This document shows positions 23,201 through 32,800 of a stretch of 64,000 nucleotides of DNA, piece by piece. Positions within the stretch are counted from its first letter, which is position 1. Every line of letters starts with the position of its first letter. Under the pieces are notes generated by a model. It had not been told where the DNA came from, ran no database searches, and worked only from the letters and a program-made list of their open reading frames with translations. The stretch covers positions 1,478,433 to 1,542,432 of the forward strand of contig CAXAMN010000003.1 of the NCBI GenBank assembly GCA_963970005.1. Reading direction: 5' to 3'. The translations under genes were made by a program, and so were the position numbers. Source of the stretch: Durusdinium trenchii. Taxonomy: Eukaryota; Sar; Dinophyceae; Suessiales; Symbiodiniaceae.

Positions 23201-24475
23201 TTGAAAGCACTCTTCCGTTAGTTCCTCCACCATGGTCACCTCTTCACCGCCAACTTCTTTGACACCTTGTGCTTGCACTCGATATCGTTTGAACCTCGGT
23301 CCATGAGAAGAATTGGAACCGGTCAGGGTTGATCTCAACTCGGAGGAGGTCGTGGTCGACGATGATGGTGGCTTTCGAAGACCATGCATTGGGCGTCGAG
23401 GAAACATGCTTTTTCCTTTGCCTTTTCCTTTTCCTTTTCCTTTACTCTTTCCTTTGCCCTTTGAGCTTCCCTTTCTTTCGCTTTTGCTTCCTTTGCCATG
23501 GTCGAAGTCAGGACCAATGGCTACGACGGGGTAGAAGCCACGAGCCAGGGCAAGTTCCTTCATTCTTTTTCTTGATTCCAAGTAGGAAATGTAGGCTTCA
23601 TCCATGTTTTCGTATGCCTCTTCAAGCTCCTCAGGGATTTCTTCTTCATCTTCTTCACCTTCATAGTAGATTTCATGCCAATCATCTTCTTCTTCTCCTT
23701 CGTAGTAGAACTCCTCATCATAGTCTTCCTCGTAGAAGAACTCGTCTTTGGATGACTTGACCACAGGTCCAATGTCCTTGGCGTTTGGTTTGTGATCTCC
23801 ACCAAACATTCGAAGCAAAGCTCGTTGGACCTCTTCATAGTCAAGCTCGCCTTTGCACAATGCTTTCACTTGCACGTGTGTCCATTTTGGAGGTCCACTT
23901 CGGGTCAACAATCCAGCAAGAAGTGGTGGAATGTCGATCTTTACCTCTCGAAGTTTCTTCAAAGCAGTGCGGTGGCGAATGAGGTATGCCTGCATTTCTT
24001 CTCCCTTCTGACGATTGAAGCTTTGAAAGAACTCTTCACACCGATATGGAACCTCAATTTGTTCTTCATATTGAAATAGCTGGTCCATCATAGTGAACAA
24101 AGGTGCGAACGGATTTGTTCCACTGGTGATTTCTTTCAAATCTATTTGTTCTGCTGCATCCCAAACAGTGTCCTTGAGGAGGCTGATGACCAAAAGAGCA
24201 CCTTCAATCTCAGCATCCGTTGAGCGTCGACGACACTGCAGGGCATACAATTCCAATCGTCTTCTGTAGCTGCGATAGCCACTTTGCGTTAGCCCCTCGG
24301 CCGATGGTGCGGCCTTTGCCAAGCCACTATCCAATCCACGATAGTTGTTGGATCCAGAGGAAGGAGTTCCTGGACTAGCTCCATTCGCTGCACGTGGAGG
24401 AGAAGGAGGTATGGGGACATCAACTGGTTGTTCACCTTCTTGTCTATCTCGCTGTCTTCTTTGCTGACCACTCAT
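17300..24475 (-). CDS. Copia gag-pol polyprotein with methyltransferase-like module and membrane tail
   Basis: 2391 aa. Approximate order: gag-like helical region (1-250), acidic Tyr/Glu tract, Lys/Gly run, aspartic protease IVDSGATRTLV (about 440), a module with WCAPPCTKWSP (about 687) and MAMEHPHLAMSW, integrase zinc motif HKQLGHPG...CEVCEQQ (about 898) and D,D,E core ending SVERLH (about 1055), reverse transcriptase SADVKTAFQQA (about 1536) and GLHVDDFIGA (about 1650), RNase H AYTDAAWA, SSEAQAAAIA, VTDAKSLF and WVNSHQQISDGLTKP (about 1825-1990). Then comes a Cys/His patch LCLLPSCCKPR...YCSRRHFYAH and a hydrophobic segment MSFMVIMIFAWIGLENVFL (about 2120) followed by an unrecognised 230-aa end. 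It would be processed into virus-like-particle components. The PPC module resembles motif IV of C5 methyltransferases, but its activity is unproven. No frameshift or stop is present. Confidence 0.85.
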   Translation of the reverse strand: MSGQQRRQRDRQEGEQPVDVPIPPSPPRAANGASPGTPSSGSNNYRGLDSGLAKAAPSAEGLTQSGYRSYRRRLELYALQCRRRSTDAEIEGALLVISLLKDTVWDAAEQIDLKEITSGTNPFAPLFTMMDQLFQYEEQIEVPYRCEEFFQSFNRQKGEEMQAYLIRHRTALKKLREVKIDIPPLLAGLLTRSGPPKWTHVQVKALCKGELDYEEVQRALLRMFGGDHKPNAKDIGPVVKSSKDEFFYEEDYDEEFYYEGEEEDDWHEIYYEGEEDEEEIPEELEEAYENMDEAYISYLESRKRMKELALARGFYPVVAIGPDFDHGKGSKSERKGSSKGKGKSKGKGKGKGKGKSMFPRRPMHGLRKPPSSSTTTSSELRSTLTGSNSSHGPRFKRYRVQAQGVKEVGGEEVTMVEELTEECFQEDIFFATLAPGHAIVDSGATRTLVGEEVWKELVEHYDEGLLGPLRTQAQKRSFKFGGGEMLESNYEISFNALVKGQKLPITVSVVPGHTPFLLARPMLEQCGVKQDYASGNMKVAQSEWFQPSRGQKGHYVLNLLEYHEDEQEMNYITEEEVLISTSPLEIEPPCETEPSDIAEQILMESEANEVEEISQQVLQRLQEERKLIFFEVYVDEGNLATELLKRFPDCEVATFSLPHWDFEKENDRKAFLKLVREQKPHFIWCAPPCTKWSPMQRLNMIKAEKLAYILELQKQEEKQHLKLVLDVTDICNWEINAGMAMEHPHLAMSWKTKTLESMDGYDAICNRCRTGLCYYDRMGNYVGKVKKPTRIRTNSQMVFEALDLPCECLPGEHVAMDGKAESLKKMQNYERGFVKRAANAIYQEMEERWRQREIAKIYMVEEQDEKNKVKNASNITEEEKKLMKTHSKQNLQVISKLHKQLGHPGVDRMIKTLKDAGMDESLIRCAKDYKCEVCEQQAQRKLEKPASLPQASHFNECLEADVFHIRWNGEKRKVLAILDIYSKYEINAVLERETEEAELKILREQWLQTFGPPERFRTDQSGAHMSQKYLDFFDQNNIKLILVPKEAHYRMGSVERLHAVRRMQLLKMQKDEPNVLLEEAVPVACHQRNRLRSVHGSSPYQIVFGHNPQSNGLCDEPHLSKPLDDTEQRQKDQALRYSAAKAFYEANNNQLLKRALLARPRSEHVAASLGDWIYYWRQGENKLDPTRWRGPALVCAIEPRKNDDGRIRASVYWVAHGSSLVRVASEHIRAEVARERVHRLETQPDTAVSNSLVHRVRQALTPVQGPVRFLDLAGDPTFSNAKAETSVLSLVPPETKAETSVPPLVPPESPEVPMSEPQAEEEVTTEPQHTAAAAEHKTAAAEAEAVEVETKEDQDPSGRGRSRSPPPHDSRHKDFENLYESYNKARQLDGLPPVSRDDHQLKSQYDMLYGEEVDWLDENFLATSFSEKNLTKEQKEEFAEARDKALDVWFENQAWRPVDASEAQPGEAVPARFLQRWKPTKEGQKANARIIIQGFKHRDVLEDTVDKEAPTLSMVGRSSIYLFAVVRQLKLWSADVKTAFQQADNIEQEARVFIQPSAEIRRLLERKIGLKPCQIMRASKPAFGDCRAPRQWNATAHRCLTEELGMIPHPLDRCVYLSVRAAYESDPAFEVFQWNGVPSIVDGIFGLHVDDFIGAGEGFCSEHDLKKECPNEECFLNRILRLAQRFRFGAWDFGNGSKIIFCGAELQQSLDYSTISVSLANYVQKVKPISLDKSRKTMTESPCDEREHRQFRALIGALAWPAHQSIPELCASVSILQASASNPCVGDLNQANKLLRFAKEVSKDHQLYMRGSCAFSELCIGAYTDAAWAVRPDGSSQGGLLVFICSHQELESGSMMPLNVFDWKSHKLARICRSSLSSEAQAAAIAVDELEWCKIFVSVMIDPTLPIESLEALQKLGPSPLVTDAKSLFDAAKSLSPSMKLSEKRTAIEVAIVRDRMNALLGKWMWVNSHQQISDGLTKPASRDSMAYIMKRGTHQLKFNPDFTASKKVSSEAKKEEREIHEAFSKEMEEQQVFAVEEWQKHEQGLCLLPSCCKPRNESDPRNKYCSRRHFYAHRSSNSHQDEWKKAALFSAAILMASKAPLAEGALTSVEAEGWRLPIFMSFMVIMIFAWIGLENVFLRFGIETIFYKAYRFANDKVTNLFREEMNENEQVVENDQASANAPVTEKPLSPPSHVVSAAVQADEVILNALTLTRRPGIDSGSTTTNTESDLPDEEWHRWSRMKVRVQNEAGQGPYRRLLWELENHDSSMDSQTRCVLQSESFTTQRWRKFSELLRAQDTSQFSDEQVCQWHRMWNDNLVFLADVNRRIVRQRNQIIALERNDRVREQIYNGELADRICQTPVTFVAGSRPRRLAESEHGAWYHVSSLEELR

Positions 24476-24594
24476 TTGTGACTGCCTTGCTGAACGTGAT
24501 CTTTAAGATGAGCGAATTCTCACCGGCCAGGATTACCCTATAGGCGTCCTCAAACAAAAAGTTCACCCTGGTCAAATTCCGGGAGGATCGTCTT

Positions 24595-24608
24595 GGGCTC
24601 CGCCACCA
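24595..24608 (-). promoter_or_regulatory. Primer-binding-site-like sequence of element 2
   Basis: On the minus strand it reads TGGTGGCGGAGCCC, starting with TGG as expected of a site complementary to a tRNA 3' end (GGGCUCCGCCACCA). It lies two bases inside the terminal repeat, the usual spacing in LTR elements. The primer tRNA is not identified. Confidence 0.5.
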
Positions 24609-24609
24609 A

Positions 24610-24632
24610 TCTCAAAGTACTTGAACTCACGA
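24610..24632 (-). repeat. Right copy of 23-nt terminal direct repeat of element 2
   Basis: TCTCAAAGTACTTGAACTC followed by ACGA, one mismatch to 16991-17013, immediately outside the primer-binding-like site. The adjoining sequence past 24633 does not resemble that past 17013. Confidence 0.6.
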
Positions 24633-24880
24633 GTCATCCGAAAGCGAGAGCAAGTGTGGCACGGTGAGCCTCGGCAGGTTCTGCATTTTTTCTAGGGTGA
24701 CTCGACTGGACCGAATTCTGACGTCATGCAGCCCCATGAACCACGTGAAACCGTGAAACGCTGCGCTGTTCCGAGAACTGGAGAACTGTGCCACGTCCTG
24801 ACCGACTTCTTGCTGATCTGCTGGCAGCTCCAAGCCGATTGGTCAAGCTGCTCTGGAAGTCCCATTCCCCAGACACTTTT

Positions 24881-25600
24881 GCATGCATTGTTACGGACGT
24901 GCGGCAGCACCAGGATAAGCTTCTGCACAACTTCTCATGAAGTCCGCCCACTCTTCTTTTGCAGCAGTGGGCTTGGGAAGAAACCCAATCCTGTTAGGAG
25001 CCAGTTTTGCACATCTCAAATGCATCATGTTCTGCATGGGCACCCTCCAGGTTCTTTTCTTGCACCATCCGGACGAGTTTGCATGCTGAGTGCAACCAGC
25101 AAACGCTCGCTCACTGCTCAATCAGTGTGTTTCGGATCAAGGAATCATATCGATGAAAGGACCCAAGCACTTCTCCTGCGCAACTTCAGGTTAGGGGGTG
25201 CTCAGGAAAGTGAGTGTACCAAATGGCTCACTGCAGTCGCAAGAGATCTCCTGCAGCCCATCCCTTTCGGGAAGTCTTTCTGATCCTTGCCCTGTTTCTG
25301 CCGCAGCTTCGCTTTGCGGAAGGCATCTTTGGACTAGTCCCATCGTCCGTCGCCAAGCCTGGACATGCCATCACCGAGACGGGGCACTGCGCCAGTTCCA
25401 ACAAGCCAACCTCGCCTCGGACAGATCTACCGTAGGTGTGTATCAGTGGAGTGCAATGCTTCCGACCAGCGCACAGGTTGCCAGGAGGTGCACGAACCTC
25501 TCATAGGCATTCTCCTGTGCTTTACAGCTGCAAAAACGGGCGGTGGCAAATGGGAACAGGGTCGACACGTTTTCATGAGAAGAATTCCACTGCAGCTGTT
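24881..25600 (+). pseudogene. Internally deleted remnant of ORF-D helicase protein
   Basis: Two pieces match ORF-D at 44.75-46.85 kb. The first reads ALLLRNFRLGG, CTKWLTAVARDLLQPIPF and, after a frame change, LILALFLPQLRFAE, like ALLLKNFRVGR, AQWLTEMARDLLAPIPF and VILALFLPQLTFVD there. The second (about 25380-25560) reads QWSAMLPTSAQVA and QEVHEPLIGI, like HCWSLMLPTSARVAQEVYEPLIGI. The helicase core between them (Walker A to motif III, about 1.6 kb in ORF-D) is missing, and frames change. Its position immediately before the leader of ORF-A repeats the ORF-D-to-leader order seen at 49-56 kb, which supports head-to-tail arrangement of the giant unit. ORF-E to ORF-G are absent here. Confidence 0.65.
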
Positions 25601-26522
25601 TCACACGGGCTGCACGCAACCCAGAACAATTTTTGCAATGACGCAGCATTTCACGAAGTTAGGAGAGACCCCTTTTTGGCACCTCTGGGTGCCAAAGGGT
25701 GCTGAGATGACCTCTCTTCGGGGTGCCTTTCGCACCCTTACCTGCCGGCTTTCACAGTTTGCTATGGCCGCTACTGTCTGAACACTGCCAACTACTATGC
25801 CTCTTGACTTGTAAGTGCAACCAGTTGAATGGGTTGTGCTACAAGAAAGGTTTTTTCTACGGCATGATGCATAGCAACCATCCACTTTGACATGGATTGG
25901 CGTTAGAGCATATCAATGCTCGGAACCTGCATCGTGACCACGTTTTTGCCAGAGTGGCCCCTGGTGCTGGAAATTAAGATGTGAACCATTTGAAGACTTC
26001 TTGGAGACTTTGCTAGAGCACAATTTAAACCCTCGCTGCCATGCTCTTCGTTTGAGAATTCAGGCCCATCGACAGTCAGTGGTCTTCGTTTCACTTGTTT
26101 CACCTTAGCATAGAGGAAAGACAGGATGGTGGAGACTCGGCCTTTGGGCTGTGGTTGGCGGTTGTTTTTTGTGGTTGGGTTGTCTTTGTCCTTTTCTCCA
26201 CCATCTGACTGTATTTTCCTTTCTTCAATGATGACCTGGACAGAGCAAAGTACAAGCAGAGAAAAAGCAACACAGGCGAAGGACATATGTCCTTGACCAA
26301 GGTGGGTGACTCGTCTAGTCCAAGCGGCACCGAGAGCGGTGGGCAGATGCCAGTGAGCAATGGAGAGAGGACTCTCCAGACCTGCAAAGACCAGCAATGC
26401 TTTTGCAGCGGGAATAGACACACCGCTCACAAGCCACGGCAAAGGAAATGCGCAAACACTAAGTAGGATCGTCAAACTCTTTTCGCCATTCGCAATACAC
26501 TGAGCCAGTGGGAATGAGAGAA
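25590..26522 (+). repeat. Leader repeat, copy 0 (before ORF-A)
   Basis: Long non-coding leader shared with 53811-54590 and 54681-55530. Landmarks present in all copies: TTTCACACGGGC or its variant near the start, a small palindrome CACCTCTGGGTGCC with variants (25679-25692 here), AGTTGAATGGGTTGTG (copy 1 reads GGTTGAACGGGTTGTG), AAGAAAGGTTTTTTCTACGG with variants, TTTCACCT(T)AG, GATGGTGGAG, TTTCTCCACCATCTG and TCAATGATGACCTGG. Its last part (about 26330-26520) corresponds to 53600-53735. It may hold the promoter; I see no defined box. An open frame on the opposite strand (25903-26559) is not kept in the other copies. Confidence 0.7.
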
Positions 26523-26560
26523 TCCGTAGCCACTTTTGGCTCAAGGCATCTCGGCTCAAA
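26523..26560 (+). other. Tandem relict dinoflagellate spliced leader
   Basis: TCCGTAGCCAC followed by TTTTGGCTCAAG (26523-26545) equals the 22-nt DinoSL except for one inserted C. The next 15 bases, GCATCTCGGCTCAAA, match the second SL part CCATTTTGGCTCAAG at 11 of 15 positions. That is the tandem pattern left when a trans-spliced mRNA is reverse-transcribed, reinserted and trans-spliced again inside the old SL. There is no GT donor after it, so it is not an SL RNA gene. Confidence 0.8.
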
Positions 26561-26700
26561 CTCGCGGCAAAAGCCGTTGAGCTAGGAGGTTCAAGACGAC
26601 TTCTTAAAGAGAAGAAGTTTTCTCCGGGCCGGTGCGCGTAGTTAGGTTCTTCTTAGTCTGTGCTTAAGGTTTTTGCTTTGAGCATTCTCATTTTGTTTGC

Positions 26701-26732
26701 AATTGTGTGGTGTCCTTAGACACCGTACAATT
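26701..26732 (+). repeat. CTTA hairpin 1 (leader of ORF-A)
   Basis: Left arm AATTGTGTGGTGTC, loop CTTA (26715-26718), right arm GACACCGTACAATT: 14 pairs, two of them G.T. Confidence 0.85.
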
Positions 26733-26760
26733 TCAAGTGGGGTCCTTAGACTCCATTTGA
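26733..26760 (+). repeat. CTTA hairpin 2 (leader of ORF-A)
   Basis: Left arm TCAAGTGGGGTC, loop CTTA (26745-26748), right arm GACTCCATTTGA: 12 pairs, two G.T. It abuts hairpin 1 without a spacer. Confidence 0.85.
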
Positions 26761-26794
26761 TTGCAGTTTTGGCCGTCTTTCCTCACAAGCACAC

Positions 26795-26822
26795 TCGAAG
26801 GGTGTCCTTAGACACCATTCGA
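26795..26822 (+). repeat. CTTA hairpin 3 (leader of ORF-A)
   Basis: Left arm TCGAAGGGTGTC, loop CTTA (26807-26810), right arm GACACCATTCGA: 11 of 12 pairs (one G-A mismatch). The inner 16 bases equal those of hairpin 1; the outer arms differ. It ends 31 bases before the ATG of ORF-A. Confidence 0.85.
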
Positions 26823-26853
26823 TCTTTGTTACAGGCTTTATTTGTCTCCAAGG

Positions 26854-29800
26854 ATGGTTTCCAAAGAAGTCTCTTGCACGATTTCTCAATTTATCTATGA
26901 TGATATCTTCGATTCATTTGAGGCAAAAGGGATTTTCTCACAGCTCAGCAGACTTTCTTTAGCTGCTTCACCTCGCATCTTTTTTCTCTGTCGTTTTCCT
27001 AGCATGATCAACACAGTCCGTTTTAGCCGAAATCTTTTCATAGTTGGTGAAGATGAGTACAATAATGTCTGTGCTGCCGCTTCTGGAAGTCATCCAATAG
27101 ACATTGTCATTTATGGAATACAAAGTCGATTGCAAGATATCATTTTGCAACTCTACCACTCAGGCTCTCAACTACGACATGTGCTTCTTTTTCATGAGTG
27201 CACTTTGAGTGCTACTTGTGTTGACCTAACGATTGGGGTCTGCACTTCGCTAAAAAGACATCGAGCTCACATACAGCGAATTAGCAAATACAAAAGCTTT
27301 GAATTTGCACAAAATGGAGGCTCGCGCACCTTTACCAAAGCTACATATTTCGTTGCACTCAATGCCAATCGTAATGTAAATAGCTTTGAAGTCTTCTCGC
27401 CAAGTCTGGAATATACAGAAACATGGTTGTGTTCCAGCAAGTCCTTCACGTCACAGATCCAAGCTGCAATTACTGCCGTGCCTGGAGTCTTTCGGTTTCG
27501 TGTTTACACGCATGACCCCCCTCTCCATACAGAGCTTGGAGCGACGGACCGATGCTGTGTCACTTTTGGCATTGCTGAATCAGAAGTTCAAACAGTGACT
27601 GATTCCCTGGTGTCGATCTATGCTTGTCTCAGTCAAGAAGTTGCCTCCTCCGCTCAGCAAGACCTCCAAAGAGTGATTCCACTCTTTTGGAATGTACGTC
27701 CTAGTGATGCCCCTGCTTTCTATTGCTTTCACACTGTCACCTTTTTAGATATCAGATCTTGCACGCAAGAGGAAAGATGGCAACTTCAGAGCATTTTGAT
27801 TGACATGAATATTCCATACTATATCCAAAAAAGCCTGCTCTTGGTCATCTATGCTGAAGGAACTGAACTTGAAAACTTTAGGCTCAGAACCTTCCAAGAA
27901 CAGATTAAGATTCCATTTGGCAAAGAAGAAGGTAGCCTGCAATGTTCTTTCACTGCGGGAACCGATGAAAACCTTTGGACTGTTGATTTTGGTACGACAG
28001 GAAGTGACACTCATGAAGCCTTTCAGATTGAGGATGATGGATCACTTATGATGAAAGATGGGATCGTCGATGTCGATTTTAGTAAGAAGCTACAAAAAGT
28101 CTTGGGAGCTATACAGATCCGACCTGCTGTAGTACATGTCCAAGACAAAGGCCAGCAGAAAGTTGTTGCCTTTTATGCATCACCTACGTTGTTCCCACGA
28201 ATACCTAGCACTTTCATTGACCACAAGGCTAATAAAAGAATTGTCCACTACAAGCAACCTGATGTCCATACCACTGAAAGGACCTCCAACATTTATGTTA
28301 AAGAAACCAAAACTGATCACCACGTTGGTGCACATAATAAAGGACTATGTCAAGGTGCTCGACTTAGTGGATTCTTCCCTCTGCCAGGTAACAGCATGTC
28401 ACGTAGAAGATTTGGACAGTTACAAGTTTTTAGCTTTGAAATTGGCAAGAGAGATGTAGCTGTTGATCTCCTTGATGAGATTGTTCCCATTTGCTTTGTT
28501 GAAGCTGAACTCTCTATCAAGGAGGCCTCTTACCTTCTTGATATTCTAATGAAACAAAGGCATCTCCTTGACCATCATACTATTTTCCTCGAATGCACTA
28601 CCACAAAGCCACCAATCCAGCTGCATAAAGAAGATGTTATCACTACCTTGCCGGAGCATGAAAGTATTATTCACTGCCAAATTGAACCTGGTCAGAAGCT
28701 ACAAGTACTTCAACCACGTTTTGAAAGAGGCAAGGTCTCACGGTGCTTCAATAATGCACTTGAGCTCAGTGTCTATGACCGCGCGAACCTTATTCTCTTC
28801 TTACCGGGTCAAATGGACATTCATGATGTCTTTGGGAAAGCACCTGTTGGCCGTGTCCTGTCAATTTGGTACAACAATCACTTGTCGCACCAAAAACATG
28901 ATACGAAGCCTGCTGCAACAAAGCAGTCGGCAAATTTTACTGGCAGCAGCCCCCAATGTAGCATAAATGCCCAAATAGATACCACTTTCACTGGCGAATG
29001 TCGTGACAACAAACAATCGCCTGCTCGTTCGATACCATCTTCATCTGATCACAATCAAGATGCAGTCAGTCCTTTACAGACTGAAATTGATGCAACGGGG
29101 TCTATATCCAATGAAGAAGAAATAACACCAGAACAGAATTCTGACTCTTTGTTCAAAGATGGTGATGCACATCAAGCCGCAAATCGAGGAAGTCAGGTTA
29201 GTCCAGCATCTCCCTTGCGTCAAAAGTCTGGAACACCTGCATGTCAACTGGCAAGCAAAGCATACGTTCCCAATATCCAATGTGACCCCTTTTCAGTAAA
29301 CCAATCAATGCAAGTTGATGAAGGCTCTGCCTTGCGCTTCGCTCACAGAGAGGTAAAGCAAGATGGTGCCAAACATCCAAAAGGAGTGCAACAATCCCAA
29401 TCATACTCTACCGAGAGTCGCCAAGCTAAAGAGCTCCCTGAAGAAAAGGTTATTGTTCCCTTTTCCTTCAAAGACAGTACATCGGACAATGAAGCCTCAC
29501 AGCTTTCGACAGATTCGTTCTGTGAACAGGTATACCAAGATTTACAACAACAATTAGAAGACGATCCAAAGAAAGAAGCAGGCCATAGTGCCCTCTTGAC
29601 TGAGTCAAAACACACTGTTGAAGTGATTACAGACAGAAAGCCATCCACAAAAAAAAGCGCAAGTGACACGCGCCAACAGCCAGTCAAGAAACCTGCTGCA
29701 AAACCTACCCCCAAACGAGGTGATGGCCTTAGTCATCGTCTTGTAAAACGGGGAATCAATGCACAACATGCCTCCGATTGTGATACTAACCGAAATCCAA

Positions 29801-32800
29801 TGAATGGAGTTCTCCAAAACAAACGTCGACAATCTTATACACAACAGATACAGCAGATGATCAGCCAGGATGTCTCCTTGCAAAACATGGATTTTCAGGA
29901 TGAAGATATTCAACGAGCAGTCTCCTTGTATGAGAATCTCAATGCCACTGCTTGTTACTATACGGCTGCACTGCGTATTGTATCCAAGGCAAATTGGAAC
30001 AAACAAGTAAACTTTGAAAATCACATTGGTCACAGAGCAATGGTTGCGGTAGCCAAAGGATGGACTTGTGCATCCTATCTACCGAATGATGATTTTGATC
30101 ACTACCACTTAGCATTGGCCATGTCGACTCTACCCAAAGATACTCATATGGACCTGCTGAGAACATATGAGTCCATTGTCGCGATCATTCCGCCTCCCTT
30201 TCATGATTTACTCGGATCTAGAGTCTCGTTTACCTGCCTGAGTTGTCATAGAATTGCTGAGCACAATGTTGCTACATTCATTGTCACTGGTTTACCGACG
30301 GGACTTTTGCTACACATTGCCTTCTTTGAAGCTGCCTTTCCATGGTCAGAACATCTTTTGCCCATTGGATGTGATAATGGAATAAATGCCGGTCAAGAAT
30401 GTCAAGAATGTGCCAGTAACTTTAATTGGGCCACCATCTCTTGTTCGCCCTGCCGGCTGGTGTGGCTGCACTTTCAACGAGAGAGGCAGCCACTTGCAAC
30501 TGACTACGAAAAGCTCCTTGACAAAGATACCTTCCAATCAAGTGGGCAGATTTGGCAATGTATTGCATTAGTCATTCATCAGGGTCCAGACCCACTAAAT
30601 GGTGAACAGCAACCCTGTGAGCACTTTTACGTGTTAGAGCACGAAAATGTCAATTCCACAACGCTGAAGTATGATAATGCTACTGGACTGAGTCAACTAA
30701 GTGTCTCACAAATCAAAGCAGGTGATCGAATTTGCGGTATCCTGTATCGACATGCGACAATTTCGAGCACATGGTCCCACACGCGGCCTCCGAAGCGAAT
30801 GTCGAATATAGTGCGTGGCAAAGACTCCAAACGTGCCAAGAACAAATTTGGGCAGCGAGAAGTGAGTGCACCCAAAAGAAAACAGGCTATCAAAAGGGCC
30901 ATTGATGCTGGAAATCGAACAGATACTATTGGCCTTGTTCCTATTAGTATGAACGAACTCCAAGCTACCTACATTCCGGAGAAGCTATGCCCACCGCCAC
31001 CCGGTGATGCAACTATTCCTGCGGAGCAACTTAAAGCAGTTGAAACATCCTTGTCGCAGTCTTCACAGGCGGATCACCTTGCATCGCCTGCCTCTCCATT
31101 TGATCAACCCATGCAGAGTTGCGAATCCAATCCACCATACGCTGTTCTGAGTATGTTCGATGGTTGCGGGTCGTCATTAGACATCCTGATTGAGAAGTTT
31201 GGCTATCGCCCCAAAGTCTGTGTGCTGTGTGAAAGGGATGAAACGCTCAGATATTTGGTTGCAGAAAAGCATGGAATCTCCGTCAATGTGCAGTGGATAC
31301 ATAGCCTCAAAGGAGGTATCTTCCTCTATGCGAATGATGTTGACATTCTCTTTGATGATGGAGCAAGAATCTTAAGAGAGTTTGTCACTTTGAGTGACTG
31401 TTGTCATGTTTTTGTTATTGGAGGCAGTCCCTGCACTGACCTCACCTATGCGGGTCAGGAACATGGACGCTTAGGCATTTGTGGCCCCGATAGCGTCTTT
31501 TTCTTTACGATGCATCTCGCGCTATACCTACTTGGTACAGTCCTCCCTAAGACACACATTCGTTTTCTCATTGAGAATGCAGGTTCTATGCATTATGATC
31601 ACTTTACCTTCATTAGAGCCTGCCTTGGCCTAGCACACATCACACGGGACAAGATGACGTGGTGTACTTCTAAAATATCACCAGCTAAAAGACTCCGTCT
31701 CTTTTTCCAAAACAATATTCTACACGACACGGTTGACTCTCAAGTCTTGTGCCAAGAAGACTTACAATGGCCGGCTGACTGGAAACCACTGTCCATCCAT
31801 GACAAAGGGAAGTTTCGTGATGTTTTTATCAAACCCTTCATGCGACCCCTTGAAGTCCTCAGTGACACTGCACTTCGTTACAGCTGGACCAGTTACCATC
31901 CTGCAGCGTTACTGTGGAGAACATCGTACTGGCGCACACATGAACGGTTTGCTGTAATAGCAAACATGTTCACTGATAGTTCGGTTCCTGCCTTTCAATG
32001 GAGCGATTTTATCCCTGCGATTTATTATCCGGCATGGAGGCGCTTCTTGAGTTGTTTCTACAACAAAACCTCATCTAATCCAGAGAAGGATGCTGTGCTT
32101 CGTGATGTCCTCCCCTTATTTCACAACAGCAGCATAAGAGTTCCCTTCCGCTTCTTAACCGACACCGAGGTTTTGCAAGTCTCAGGGCTTAGTCGCAACT
32201 TTGCCACTATCTCGCGTCTTAAACATGTCTTGCATTCGCACACAATTCGCTCATTCGTTGGCAACTCTTTCCATCCTAAGCTTATCAGCCTTGCTATTGG
32301 TACGCCTGATCATGTTCGAGCATGGATCCAAGGCAAAACTGAATGTTTCTTTGGTGTGGCTTCCCCGGATGATGTTAGACAAGGTTATATCTCCTTTCGA
32401 CAAACCATTGAAAACAACCTCAAGATTTCGGGCAGAAGCACCCAAATTACAATTGCGCCAGAACCTTACCGACACATCAACTATCGGAACTTAGTTATGT
32501 CACCAGTCAAGAAACCCCCAATTGCTCAACCTATAGTCACGCAAAAGCTGCCACACTATCTCACCAAAGAAGCTATTGACAACAGTAACAAGCATAGACG
32601 AGATCAACGTTTTGACATCCTAGGCAAAGAGCCTCTGATCAAGTTTCTTACTGATCTAAACCTCCTTGACTACGCAGAGCAAGCAGCGGTGCCGCAGTGG
32701 ATTTTTTTCAATGAAGAGATTGTACAAGCCTTATGCACTCTCTCTGCCGACAGTGATGCCCTGAATGTTTATCAGCAAGAACTATTGCGTCATTGTACCT

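Larger units (their letters stand above)
16991..24632 (-). mobile_element. Intact copia-type retroelement (element 2)
   Basis: Minus-strand element bounded by a 23-nt near-identical direct repeat (16991-17013 and 24610-24632, one mismatch). Just inside the right repeat is a primer-binding-site-like sequence, then a leader of about 110 nt and one open frame of 2391 codons. The polyprotein order protease, integrase, reverse transcriptase, RNase H is that of copia. No long LTRs could be found by eye: sequences beyond the 23-mer do not match. The intact frame suggests a young or recently mobile copy. Confidence 0.75.

Noticed and set aside
26523-26545. A functional SL RNA gene
   Set aside because: No GT donor, no Sm-like site and an inserted base; a relict copy explains it better.
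25903-26559. Minus-strand open frame of 218 aa with hydrophobic segments
   Set aside because: It lies in the leader repeat; the homologous stretches in leader copies 1 and 2 are broken and in different frames, so it is not conserved as protein.
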